Made by a program: the position numbers and the translations under genes | Part shown: piece by piece, positions 1 to 6,871 of the stretch | How the letters are laid out: each line of letters starts with the position of its first letter | How positions within the stretch are numbered: position 1 is the stretch's first letter | NCBI GenBank assembly: GCA_025353085.1 | Contig: JANXRI010000375.1 | Coordinates: forward strand, 1 to 13,333 | From: Betaproteobacteria bacterium | GTDB lineage: Bacteria > Pseudomonadota > Gammaproteobacteria > Burkholderiales > SG8-41 | Direction: 5' to 3' | Length of the DNA: 13,333 bases | The notes under the pieces: model-generated | What the model was told of the DNA's origin: nothing | Database searches by the model: none | The model's input: the letters and a program-made list of their open reading frames with translations, nothing else

Positions 1-836
1 GCCAATGCCTGATTAAAATTCCACGAATGGCTCGCGCTTTTCACATCGAGCAAATCGATGACCGACAGCGGTTCGTGTACGCGCACCAGCACTTCGCTGT
101 CGGGCGTAATCTTGCCTTTGACCAGCGCGAGATGGGTCGCCTGTCCGATTGTGTCGTTGTAAACGACGAGCCGAAACTTGCCGTGCACGGTTTCGATATC
201 GCGTTCGGACGCGCGGCTTACCAGCGATTCCGTGCGGCTGCGATACTGGATCAGGTCGGCGATCGTACCGATCTTGAGCTTGTGCTCACGCCCGAATTCG
301 ACCAGATCGGCGAGGCGTGCCATTTCACCGTTATCTTTCAATATTTCACAGATCACGGCAGCGGGCGCAGCACCCGCAAGCGCGGCCAGGTCGCAACCCG
401 CCTCGGTGTGCCCCGCGCGCACGAGCACGCCGCCGTTCTGCGCCATCAGCGGAAAAATATGTCCGGGCTGAACAATGTCGGCCGGGCCCGCATCGGCGCG
501 CACCGCTGCTTGCACCGTGCGCGCGCGATCGGCGGCGGAAATGCCGGTCGTCACGCCCTCGGCCGCTTCGATCGACACGGTGAAATTAGTGCCGAGCGGC
601 GAATTGTTCGTGGTGACCATCGGCGCCAGATTCAGGCTGCGGCATTTTTGCTCGGTGAACGTCAGGCAGATGAGTCCGCGCCCGTAGCGCGCCATGAAAT
701 TGATCGCTTCGGGCGTGACGAAATCAGCCGCCAGCACGAGGTCTCCTTCGTTTTCGCGGTCTTCCTCGTCGACGAGAATCACCATCTTGCCGGCGCGCAT
801 ATCGGCGATGATGTCGGGTGTCGGGCTGACGGCCAT
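1..836 (-). CDS. ribBA: 3,4-dihydroxy-2-butanone 4-phosphate synthase fused to degenerate GTP cyclohydrolase II domain (RibBX type), 3' end outside window
   Basis: The N-terminal half makes 3,4-dihydroxy-2-butanone 4-phosphate from ribulose 5-phosphate, the four-carbon precursor of riboflavin. The frame opens with ATG (834-836) and reads MAVSPTPDIIADMRAGKMVI. The RibB signature follows: acidic loop DEEDRENEGD (about residues 23-32), TGISAADRARTV, and AGHTEAGCDLA near residue 145. The RibB domain ends near residue 200. A RibA-like domain begins at RTESLVSR and keeps GQATHLALVKG. Where active RibA has the HSECLTGD and cysteine-rich zinc site, this protein has VRVHEPLSVIDLLD. From family knowledge that is the RibBX arrangement, whose C-terminal half has no cyclohydrolase activity. 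About 278 residues are visible; the family has about 360-370, so the C-terminus is missing only because of the window edge. It follows ribE by 3 bases and is co-transcribed with it. The ribosome site is weak (GGATAAGAG). Confidence 0.95.
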   Translation of the reverse strand, partial: MAVSPTPDIIADMRAGKMVILVDEEDRENEGDLVLAADFVTPEAINFMARYGRGLICLTFTEQKCRSLNLAPMVTTNNSPLGTNFTVSIEAAEGVTTGISAADRARTVQAAVRADAGPADIVQPGHIFPLMAQNGGVLVRAGHTEAGCDLAALAGAAPAAVICEILKDNGEMARLADLVEFGREHKLKIGTIADLIQYRSRTESLVSRASERDIETVHGKFRLVVYNDTIGQATHLALVKGKITPDSEVLVRVHEPLSVIDLLDVKSASHSWNFNQAL

Positions 837-839
837 GTT

Positions 840-1439
840 TTATGCGCTCTTATCCGTGAATTCGCTCAAGCGCCCGGCATAACGCGCGAGCGTATCGACT
901 TCAATGTTGATTTTCATGCCGACTGCAAGTGCGTGCAAAGTAGTGGCCACCAGTGTGTGCGGAATAAGGTTGACTTCGAAACATGTGTGTTCAACCGCGT
1001 TGACGGTCAAGCTTACGCCATTCAATCCAACCGAGCCCTTGCGCGCAATGTATTTGGCAATCTCCGCCGGCGCATCTACGACAAGCCGGCGATTGTCGCC
1101 GGCCGCATCGAACCGGCGCACCTGTCCGACGCCGTCGACGTGCCCGCTCACGAGATGTCCGCCGAGCCGGTCCGCGAGCCGCAACGATTTTTCGAGGTTG
1201 ACATGCGCGCCGGGGCCAAAGCCGGCGGTGCAATCAAGCGTTTCGCGCGAGACGTCGAATTGAAGCCGGGTGCCGGTGTGCGCAACAACCGTCAGGCAAA
1301 TGCCATCGACTGCCACACTGTCGCCGATTTTAACGTCAGCGAGCGGTAGTGCGCCGGCATCTACGACGAGGCGCATGCCGCCCGGTGCGGCACTCACTTC
1401 GTGCACTTGGCCGACTGCTTCGATAATGCCCGTAAACAT
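840..1439 (-). CDS. ribE: riboflavin synthase alpha subunit
   Basis: This enzyme converts two 6,7-dimethyl-8-ribityllumazine molecules to riboflavin and a pyrimidinedione, the last step of riboflavin synthesis. The 199 residues show the family's internal duplication. Barrel 1 starts MFTGIIEAVGQV and contains GDSVAVDGICLTV (39-51) and SRETL (65-69). Barrel 2 starts with LGGHLVSGHVDGVGQV (92-107) and contains GSVGLNGVSLTVN (135-147) and IPHTLVATTL (159-168). Length is typical for the trimeric enzyme (about 200). The start is supported by a strong Shine-Dalgarno GGGAGG (1449-1454, read on the minus strand) nine bases before the ATG, inside the end of ribD. One base separates it from the ribD stop, so translation is probably coupled. 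Also called ribC in some species. Confidence 0.97.
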   Translation of the reverse strand: MFTGIIEAVGQVHEVSAAPGGMRLVVDAGALPLADVKIGDSVAVDGICLTVVAHTGTRLQFDVSRETLDCTAGFGPGAHVNLEKSLRLADRLGGHLVSGHVDGVGQVRRFDAAGDNRRLVVDAPAEIAKYIARKGSVGLNGVSLTVNAVEHTCFEVNLIPHTLVATTLHALAVGMKINIEVDTLARYAGRLSEFTDKSA

Positions 1440-1440
1440 G

Positions 1441-2532
1441 TCAGGTCGCCTCCCAGCCAGCCAGAATCCGGATGTCGCCCCCCAGCATGCGCAGTTCGTC
1501 TATATGCAATTTGCGTCGTAGTGCGAGGTCAGTGAGTTCGGGTAAATCGGCAATGCCGCGCGCGCGATCGCCGATGAGACAGGGCGCTACGTACAGCAGC
1601 AATTCATCGATACACCCTTCGTTCAACAGTGAGCCGTTCAATTTATGACCGGCCTCGACGTGTAATTCATTGATGCCGCGCCGGCCGAGTTCCTGCAGTA
1701 ACACCGGCAACTCGACCTTGCCTAACGCATTGGGCAAGCGCACAATTTCCGCGCCTTTTGCCTCTAACGGAGCAGCTTTCGCCGGGTCGTCAATCGCGCA
1801 AGCAATCAGCACGCCGCCGCCTTCGAGTATGCGCGCGGTCAGCGGCAATTCGAGCCGGCTGTCGATCACGACGCGAAGCGGTTGCCGTGACGTGGTCACC
1901 GCGCGCACCGTCAATTGCGGATCATCGTCGCGCACGGTTCCAATGCCGGTCAAGACTGCGCAGGCGCGCGCGCGCCAATGATGGCCGTCATTGCGGGCCG
2001 CATCGCCCGTAATCCACTGACTCTTGCCATTGAGCAATGCGGTTTTACCGTCGAGGCTCGCCGCGATTTTAAGGCGCGTCCATGGTTTGCCGCGCGTCAC
2101 GCGCGAAACAAACCCGCGATTTAATACGATCGCCGCGCTCTCCATAATGCCGGTGTCGACAATGAGGCCTGCCTGCCTCAGGCGTGCGGTGCCCTGGCCC
2201 GCCGTACGCGGATCGGGATCCCGCATCGCCACTACGACGCGTACCACGCCCGCCGCGATCAACGCCTCGTCGCACGGCGGCGTGCGTCCGTGGTGATGGC
2301 AAGGCTCCAGCGTCACGTATACGGTCGCGCCGCGTGCACGCTCACCCGCTGCGTGCAGAGCCACCGTTTCGGCATGCGGCCCGCCGGCCCGCGCGTGCCA
2401 GCCTTCGCCGACCACCGTGCCATCGCGCACGATCACGCAGCCGACGCGTGGATTGGGTGTCGCTGTGTAAAGCCCCCTCTCCGCGAGTCCGAGCGCGCGC
2501 GCCATTAATTCGTTGTCCGCCGCACTGCTCAT
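1441..2532 (-). CDS. ribD: bifunctional pyrimidine deaminase/reductase of riboflavin synthesis
   Basis: RibD deaminates 2,5-diamino-6-ribosylamino-pyrimidinone phosphate and then reduces the ribosyl group with NADPH. The 363 residues carry both domains in the usual order. The deaminase zinc site is HAE (53-55) with C78 and C87 in LEPCHHHGRTPPC. The more usual text is CSHHGRTPPC, so one histidine replaces a serine, a common harmless variant. The reductase domain follows with SLDGKTA (159-165), SQWITG (171-176) and DDPQLTVR (203-210), and C-terminal ELHVEAG. The length matches E. coli RibD (367). The start MSSAADNELMARALGLAERG aligns with the family N-terminus. The gene follows nrdR by 6 bases and precedes ribE by 1 base. 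Its ribosome site is weak, which fits coupling to nrdR. Confidence 0.97.
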   Translation of the reverse strand: MSSAADNELMARALGLAERGLYTATPNPRVGCVIVRDGTVVGEGWHARAGGPHAETVALHAAGERARGATVYVTLEPCHHHGRTPPCDEALIAAGVVRVVVAMRDPDPRTAGQGTARLRQAGLIVDTGIMESAAIVLNRGFVSRVTRGKPWTRLKIAASLDGKTALLNGKSQWITGDAARNDGHHWRARACAVLTGIGTVRDDDPQLTVRAVTTSRQPLRVVIDSRLELPLTARILEGGGVLIACAIDDPAKAAPLEAKGAEIVRLPNALGKVELPVLLQELGRRGINELHVEAGHKLNGSLLNEGCIDELLLYVAPCLIGDRARGIADLPELTDLALRRKLHIDELRMLGGDIRILAGWEAT

Positions 2533-2538
2533 TCTGCG

Positions 2539-3006
2539 TTACTTGCTTTTCGCCGAAGGTTTCTGCACTTCCTTGATGGCGTTCTGGAAGTCGTCGACGT
2601 CCTGGAAGCTTTTATAAACCGACGCAAACCGGATGTAAGCGACCTTGTCGAGCTTGTAGAGCTCTTTCATGACCATCTCGCCGACGCGCCTCGACTCGAT
2701 CTCACGCTCGCCCAGCGCCAGCACCTGGTGGGTGACGGTCGCGACCGCATCGTCGACGAGCGGCGTCGGCACCGGTCGCTTATGCAGCGCGCGCATGAAA
2801 CCGGTGCGCAGCTTGTCGAGATCGAATTCAGTGCGGCTCCCATCCTGTTTCACCAACTGCGGCATGCGCAGCTCGACGGTTTCGTACGTCGTGAAGCGCT
2901 TGTTGCACGCGGCGCAGCGCCGGCGCCGCCGGATGCTGTCGCCGGCGTCATTGACACGCGAATCGATGACTTGCGTATCGGGTGCTTTGCAGAACGGACA
3001 ATGCAT
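2539..3006 (-). CDS. nrdR: transcriptional repressor NrdR
   Basis: NrdR is a zinc- and ATP/dATP-binding repressor of ribonucleotide reductase genes. The 155 residues begin MHCPFCKAPDTQVIDSR; C3, C6, C31 and C34 form the zinc ribbon, followed by the Arg-rich DSIRRRRRCAACNKRFTTYE. An ATP-cone domain runs from about residue 47 to 137 (LVKQDGSRTEFDLDKLRTGF and onward, with VAYIRFASVYKSFQDV near the end). Family length is about 150. It heads the tight nrdR-ribD-ribE-ribBA run, an arrangement known in many proteobacteria. No Shine-Dalgarno precedes the ATG. A weak -10-like TAAAAC ends 7 bases upstream, so a leaderless start is possible but poorly supported. No NrdR box was identified in this window. 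Confidence 0.97.
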   Translation of the reverse strand: MHCPFCKAPDTQVIDSRVNDAGDSIRRRRRCAACNKRFTTYETVELRMPQLVKQDGSRTEFDLDKLRTGFMRALHKRPVPTPLVDDAVATVTHQVLALGEREIESRRVGEMVMKELYKLDKVAYIRFASVYKSFQDVDDFQNAIKEVQKPSAKSK

Positions 3007-3013
3007 AAATCAG

Positions 3014-3123
3014 GTTTTAGAATTGTGGAATGAGGATGGGGCCATACGGCTCACGCACGGACCGAAATGAAATGCGCGCGTCGCTGCGATCGATACACGC
3101 TCCTCACTCCTCATTCCTCAATC
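3014..3123. repeat. degenerate intergenic element, copy A (GAGG/CCTC-rich inverted arms)
   Basis: This fills the glyA-nrdR gap. The left arm contains GGAATGAGGA (3027-3036) and the right arm its exact complement TCCTCATTCC (3108-3117), 71 bases apart. On the minus strand the right arm is three tandem heptamers of form AnTGAGG (ATTGAGG, AATGAGG, AGTGAGG). The left arm 3014-3035 matches 13006-13027 at 17 of 22 bases. It ends exactly at the glyA stop. It has no T-tract, so it is not a standard terminator. Nature unknown; a dispersed intergenic repeat is my inference. Confidence 0.5.
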
Positions 3124-4374
3124 CTATTTTTCATACACCGGAAACCTGGCGCAGAGCGCTTTGGCCGCCGACGCCACCCGCTCAATCACACTGTCATCGG
3201 CCGGCGCATCCAGCACGTCCGCAATCAGATCCGCCAGTTCTGCGGTTTCCGCCACGCCAAATCCGCGGGTAGTGATTGCCGGAGAACCCAGTCTGATTCC
3301 GCTCGTAATCGCGGGCTTTTGCGGGTCATTGGGAATGGCATTCTTGTTGATCGTGATGTGCGCGCGGCCCAACGCATCCTCCGCCTGTTTGCCGGTCACG
3401 TGTTTAGCGGTGAGATCGACGAGGAACAAATGGCAATCGGTGCGACCTGAAACGATGCGGCAACCACGCTGTTGCAAGCGGCCGGCCATCGCCTGCGCAT
3501 TGGTGATCACCTGCAACTGATATTCCTTGAAGCCGGGGCTCAGCGCCTCTTTGAACGCGACGGCTTTGGCGGCGATTACGTGCATCAACGGGCCGCCCTG
3601 GCTGCCAGGGAATATCGCCGAATTCAGCACTTTCGCGTGTTGAGCGCCCGCGAGTATCAAGCCGCCACGCGGGCCGCGCAGCGTTTTGTGCGTGGTGGTG
3701 GTGACGAAATCCGCAATACCCACCGGGCTCGGATAAACTTTTGCCGCGATCAGTCCCGCGTAGTGCGCGGCATCGGCCATCAAAAAAGCGCCGACGTCGT
3801 CGGCAATTTGGCGAAACCGTTGCCAGTCGATTACGAGCGAATACGCCGAGGCGCCCGCGACGATCATTTTTGGCCGGTGTAGACGCGCCAATTGTTCGAC
3901 CTGCGCGTAGTCGATGGCTTCAGTCGCGGGATCCAGGCCGTAGGTCACGGCGTGATAAAGCTTGCCGCTGAGATTGACTGTGGCGCCGTGCGTGAGGTGC
4001 CCGCCGTGTGCGAGCGACATTCCAAGCAGGGTGTCGCCCGGCTGCAAGACCGCGGTATACACCGCAAAGTTGGCCTGCGAACCGGAATGCGGCTGCACGT
4101 TCGCGTACTCGGCGCCGAACAATTCGCACGCGCGATCGATGGTGAGTTGTTCCGCGACGTCGACATATTCACAACCGCCGTAATACCGCTTTCCCGGATA
4201 GCCTTCGGCATATTTGTTCGTCAACACCGAACCCTGCGCCTCCAGCACCCGCAGGCTCGCATAATTTTCCGATGCGATGAGCTCAATGTGGTCTTCCTGC
4301 CGCTGCGTCTCGCGCTCGAGCGCCCACGTCAATTCCGGATCGAACGCTGCAATGGTTTGCTGCCTTGAATACAT
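3124..4374 (-). CDS. glyA: serine hydroxymethyltransferase
   Basis: GlyA is the cytosolic PLP enzyme that interconverts serine plus tetrahydrofolate with glycine plus 5,10-methylene-tetrahydrofolate, the main one-carbon source. The 416 residues match E. coli (417). Visible landmarks are ELIASENYAS (31-40), LTNKYAEGYPGKRYYGG (51-67), SGSQANFAVY (97-106), the PLP-stacking region with D201 and H204, and the Schiff-base lysine K230 in TTTTHKTLRGPRGG. The start MYSRQQTIAAFDPELTWALE aligns with the family. No strong Shine-Dalgarno is seen. The gene is divergent from the TRAP genes and 117 bases upstream of nrdR; the same order occurs in other betaproteobacteria. No glycine riboswitch is visible upstream. 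Confidence 0.98.
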   Translation of the reverse strand: MYSRQQTIAAFDPELTWALERETQRQEDHIELIASENYASLRVLEAQGSVLTNKYAEGYPGKRYYGGCEYVDVAEQLTIDRACELFGAEYANVQPHSGSQANFAVYTAVLQPGDTLLGMSLAHGGHLTHGATVNLSGKLYHAVTYGLDPATEAIDYAQVEQLARLHRPKMIVAGASAYSLVIDWQRFRQIADDVGAFLMADAAHYAGLIAAKVYPSPVGIADFVTTTTHKTLRGPRGGLILAGAQHAKVLNSAIFPGSQGGPLMHVIAAKAVAFKEALSPGFKEYQLQVITNAQAMAGRLQQRGCRIVSGRTDCHLFLVDLTAKHVTGKQAEDALGRAHITINKNAIPNDPQKPAITSGIRLGSPAITTRGFGVAETAELADLIADVLDAPADDSVIERVASAAKALCARFPVYEK

Positions 4375-4400
4375 CGGTGGATTTCGATTTCAAATTGTTG

Positions 4401-4409
4401 ATTTTACCA
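4401..4409 (-). promoter_or_regulatory. candidate extended -10 promoter of glyA
   Basis: On the minus strand this reads TGGTAAAAT: the TGn extension plus a hexamer matching TATAAT at five of six bases. Transcription would start near 4394, about 20 bases before the ATG. No -35 hexamer is found at 16-18 bases, which an extended -10 can tolerate. The rest of the 222-base glyA-dctQ gap holds a small perfect hairpin (GCCCGC-TCT-GCGGGC, 4425-4439) and no clear promoter for dctQ. Confidence 0.4.
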
Positions 4410-4596
4410 CGGTTAATTACGCAGGCCCGCTCTGCGGGCGGCTTGGAATGTCGATGCCAAAACGATTTTAGGGCCGGCGTTGAAAAGCCGTTCGACGCCC
4501 GCGATACCAGCTTTGCCCGCTGCGCGACTTGCCCGTATCATTAGACATAGCCCGGCACGCTGCCGTGTAAACGGTAATCACAGGGAACAACGCCGC

Positions 4597-5136
4597 ATGC
4601 AGATCTTGCTCGCGCTCTCGCGGCTCATCGACGCGTTCAACGAAAAACTGGCGGTTGTCGCGAACTGGCTCGTGCTGTTGGCCTGCCTGATAAGCGCCGG
4701 CAACGCATTTTCGCGCTATGCATTCAGCATAAGCTCTAACGCGTGGCTCGAAATCCAGTGGTACATGTTCGGCGCCATGATTCTGCTCGGCGCCTCGTAC
4801 ACACTCAAAAAGAACGAACACGTGCGGGTCGACATCGTTTACGCCCACTTGCCGACGCGCGCGCAGATCTGGATCGACATTCTAGGCGGCATATTATTTC
4901 TGCTGCCGGCCACCATCATTATCGCGTGGCTGGCGTGGCCGATGTTCCACAACTCGTACCTGCAACATGAAATGTCCGGCAATGCCGGCGGACTTTTGCG
5001 CTGGCCGATCAAAATCATGATCCCGCTCGGCTTCTGGTTTTTGTCCCTGCAGGGCGTGTCTGAAGTCATCAAACGAATTGCAATGCTGACCGGCCACCTG
5101 CCGGCCGACGTGCATTACGAGAGACCGCTGCAATGA
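4597..5136 (+). CDS. dctQ: TRAP transporter small membrane subunit (DctQ)
   Basis: This is the small integral-membrane subunit of a sodium-dependent TRAP transporter and partners the large permease encoded next. The 179 residues hold four hydrophobic segments (about 18-41, 53-69, 91-114, 136-157), as in the family. The DctQ signature NEHVRVDI lies at 73-80, and a loop SGNAGGLLRWPIK at 127-139 is typical of the TakQ/FcbT2 branch. I chose ATG 4597 because AGGGA lies ten bases upstream and the protein then begins at the family N-terminus. An in-frame ATG at 4480 would add 39 arginine- and proline-rich residues unlike the family. The stop overlaps the dctM start by four bases (ATGA, 5133-5136), so the two are translationally coupled. 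Confidence 0.93.
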   Translation: MQILLALSRLIDAFNEKLAVVANWLVLLACLISAGNAFSRYAFSISSNAWLEIQWYMFGAMILLGASYTLKKNEHVRVDIVYAHLPTRAQIWIDILGGILFLLPATIIIAWLAWPMFHNSYLQHEMSGNAGGLLRWPIKIMIPLGFWFLSLQGVSEVIKRIAMLTGHLPADVHYERPLQ

Positions 5137-6803
5137 CCCGCGACTTGATGGCGCCACTGATGTTCGGTGGCCTTGTGGTGTTCATGCTGATCGGTTATCC
5201 GGTCGCGTTCTCACTCGCCGCCGTCGGTCTCTTTTTCGGCTTCTGGGGCATTGAACTCGGATTTTTTCACATCGAATTGCTGCAGGCGCTGCCTGAGCGC
5301 GTCTTCGGCATCATTTCCAATGACCTGCTGCTCGCGATTCCGTTTTTTACCTTCATGGGCGCGATCCTCGAGCGCTGCGGCCTCGCTGAGGACATGCTCG
5401 ACAGCATGGGTCAGTTGTTCGGGCCGGTACGCGGCGGTCTTGCATACGCGGTCATCATCGTCGGCGCGATTCTGGGTGCGATCACCGGCACGGTCGCCGC
5501 GTCGGTCATCGCAATGGGCATGATTTCCTTGCCGATCATGATGCGTTACGGATACGACATGCGGCTCGCGACGGGGGTAATCGCGGCATCCGGCACCATC
5601 ACGCAACTGATACCGCCCTCGCTCGTGCTGGTGGTACTCGCCGACCAGCTCGGCCGTTCGGTGGGCGACATGTATGCCGGCGCGATCGGCCCGAGCATCG
5701 TGCAGATCCTGCTGTTCTGCATTTACATAATGGTGCTAAGCGTCGTCAAGCCCGCCGCCATGCCGGCCCTGCCGCCGGAGGCGCGTACGCTCAAAGGCTG
5801 GCCATTGATCCGCAAATGCCTGTGGGGCATGGTGCCGTCGATCGTGCTGATTTTCCTCGTGCTGGGCACGATCCTGATGGGGCTGGCGACCCCGACCGAA
5901 GGCGGCGCGATGGGCGCGGTCGGCGCAATCGTGCTGGCCGTGCTGCATCACAAGGATTTCTCGCGACGCGGCAAAATCACGGCGTGGATCGCGCTTGCCG
6001 CGATGACATTGCTCGCGATACCCGCGATATTCATCTGGCAGGACGCGTGGATACCGGCGCCGCTGGTGGCCGCCGGTAGCGCTTTTTTGGATGTTGCTCA
6101 AACTCCGTTGTTCGCGGTGTTCTACGCCGCGTTCACGGTGCTTCTTCTTGAGGCCGCATTTATCGGCGAACTGCGCGGCCTGATTCGCGAGGCGTTCGGT
6201 TCAACGATGCGCATCAGCTCGATGGTGATTTTCATTCTGGTCGGCTCGACGGTGTTCGGCCTCGTATTTCGCGGCGTCGACGGCGATTTGTGGATCGAAC
6301 ACTTGCTGACCTCGCTGCCCGGCGGGGTCACCGGCTTCCTGATTTTCGTCAACATTTTCGTTTTCTTTCTGGCGTTTTTCCTCGATTACTTCGAGATCGC
6401 GTTCATCATCATCCCGTTGCTCGCGCCGGTGGCATCCAAACTCGGCATCGATCTGATCTGGTTCGGCGTGCTGCTCGGCGCCAACATGCAGACGTCGTTC
6501 ATGCATCCGCCGTTCGGCTTCGCGCTCTTCTACCTGCGTGGCGTGGCGCCCAAGGAGGTCAGGAGCTCGGACATCTACTGGGGTGCGATTCCGTGGGTCG
6601 TGCTGCAATTGATACTCGTCGCCATCCTGATTTTCTTCCCCGGCCTCGTCACGAGCTTCGTCAACAACGGCCCGACCGGCACGCCGAGCACAATCGAGTT
6701 GCAGATGGACGAGCAGCGCAACACGACACCCGACACCGAGGGCAAAACCGAGGACGACCGGGACGCCGCCGCGCTCGAAAAAGCAATCCGCGAAGGTAAG
6801 TAG
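5133..6803 (+). CDS. dctM: TRAP transporter large permease (DctM), long variant
   Basis: This is the large inner-membrane subunit that forms the sodium-coupled transport path. It has family landmarks: GYPVAFSLAAVGLFF near the N-terminus, LLAIPFFTFMGAILERCG, LFGPVRGGLAYAVIIVG, and ATPTEGGAMGAVGAIVL near residue 250. A C-terminal block around residues 440-470 contains LLGANMQTSFMHPPFGFALF. At 556 residues it exceeds the standard DctM of about 430. The excess is an insert at about 275-345 with two extra hydrophobic stretches, and a charged C-terminal tail (about 515-556, rich in D, E, T). From memory, long forms like this occur in the mannitol/chloroaromatic (FcbT3) branch of TRAP permeases, so I read this as subfamily structure and not a fusion. 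It is coupled to dctQ upstream and ends 15 bases before a strong terminator. Confidence 0.93.
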   Translation: MTRDLMAPLMFGGLVVFMLIGYPVAFSLAAVGLFFGFWGIELGFFHIELLQALPERVFGIISNDLLLAIPFFTFMGAILERCGLAEDMLDSMGQLFGPVRGGLAYAVIIVGAILGAITGTVAASVIAMGMISLPIMMRYGYDMRLATGVIAASGTITQLIPPSLVLVVLADQLGRSVGDMYAGAIGPSIVQILLFCIYIMVLSVVKPAAMPALPPEARTLKGWPLIRKCLWGMVPSIVLIFLVLGTILMGLATPTEGGAMGAVGAIVLAVLHHKDFSRRGKITAWIALAAMTLLAIPAIFIWQDAWIPAPLVAAGSAFLDVAQTPLFAVFYAAFTVLLLEAAFIGELRGLIREAFGSTMRISSMVIFILVGSTVFGLVFRGVDGDLWIEHLLTSLPGGVTGFLIFVNIFVFFLAFFLDYFEIAFIIIPLLAPVASKLGIDLIWFGVLLGANMQTSFMHPPFGFALFYLRGVAPKEVRSSDIYWGAIPWVVLQLILVAILIFFPGLVTSFVNNGPTGTPSTIELQMDEQRNTTPDTEGKTEDDRDAAALEKAIREGK

Positions 6804-6818
6804 GCGCACCCCGAAACC

Positions 6819-6850
6819 AAAAAAAGCCTCGCCGCAGCGGGGCTTTTTTT
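6819..6850. terminator. bidirectional intrinsic terminator between dctM and dctP
   Basis: A7 (6819-6825) and T7 (6844-6850) flank a GC stem. Positions 6819-6832 pair with 6837-6850 over 14 base pairs, with one T-G pair and a CGCA loop (6833-6836). Because the A and T runs mirror each other, it works on both strands and ends the convergent dctQM and dctP transcripts. Confidence 0.93.
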
Positions 6851-6871
6851 AACCGTTTTTAAACCGGCCGT

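Noticed and set aside
27..1349. 440-codon open frame on the plus strand opposite ribBA and ribE
   Set aside because: It is antisense to two clear riboflavin genes, is very rich in Arg, His and Ala, and resembles no family; a GC-driven shadow.
3007..3123. Riboswitch (FMN or glycine) ahead of the rib operon or glyA
   Set aside because: I looked for conserved FMN or glycine aptamer sequence here and in 4375-4596 and saw none.
4425..4439. Hairpin GCCCGC-TCT-GCGGGC upstream of glyA
   Set aside because: Six base pairs without a T-tract, between divergent genes where no terminator is needed; may be chance in GC-rich DNA.
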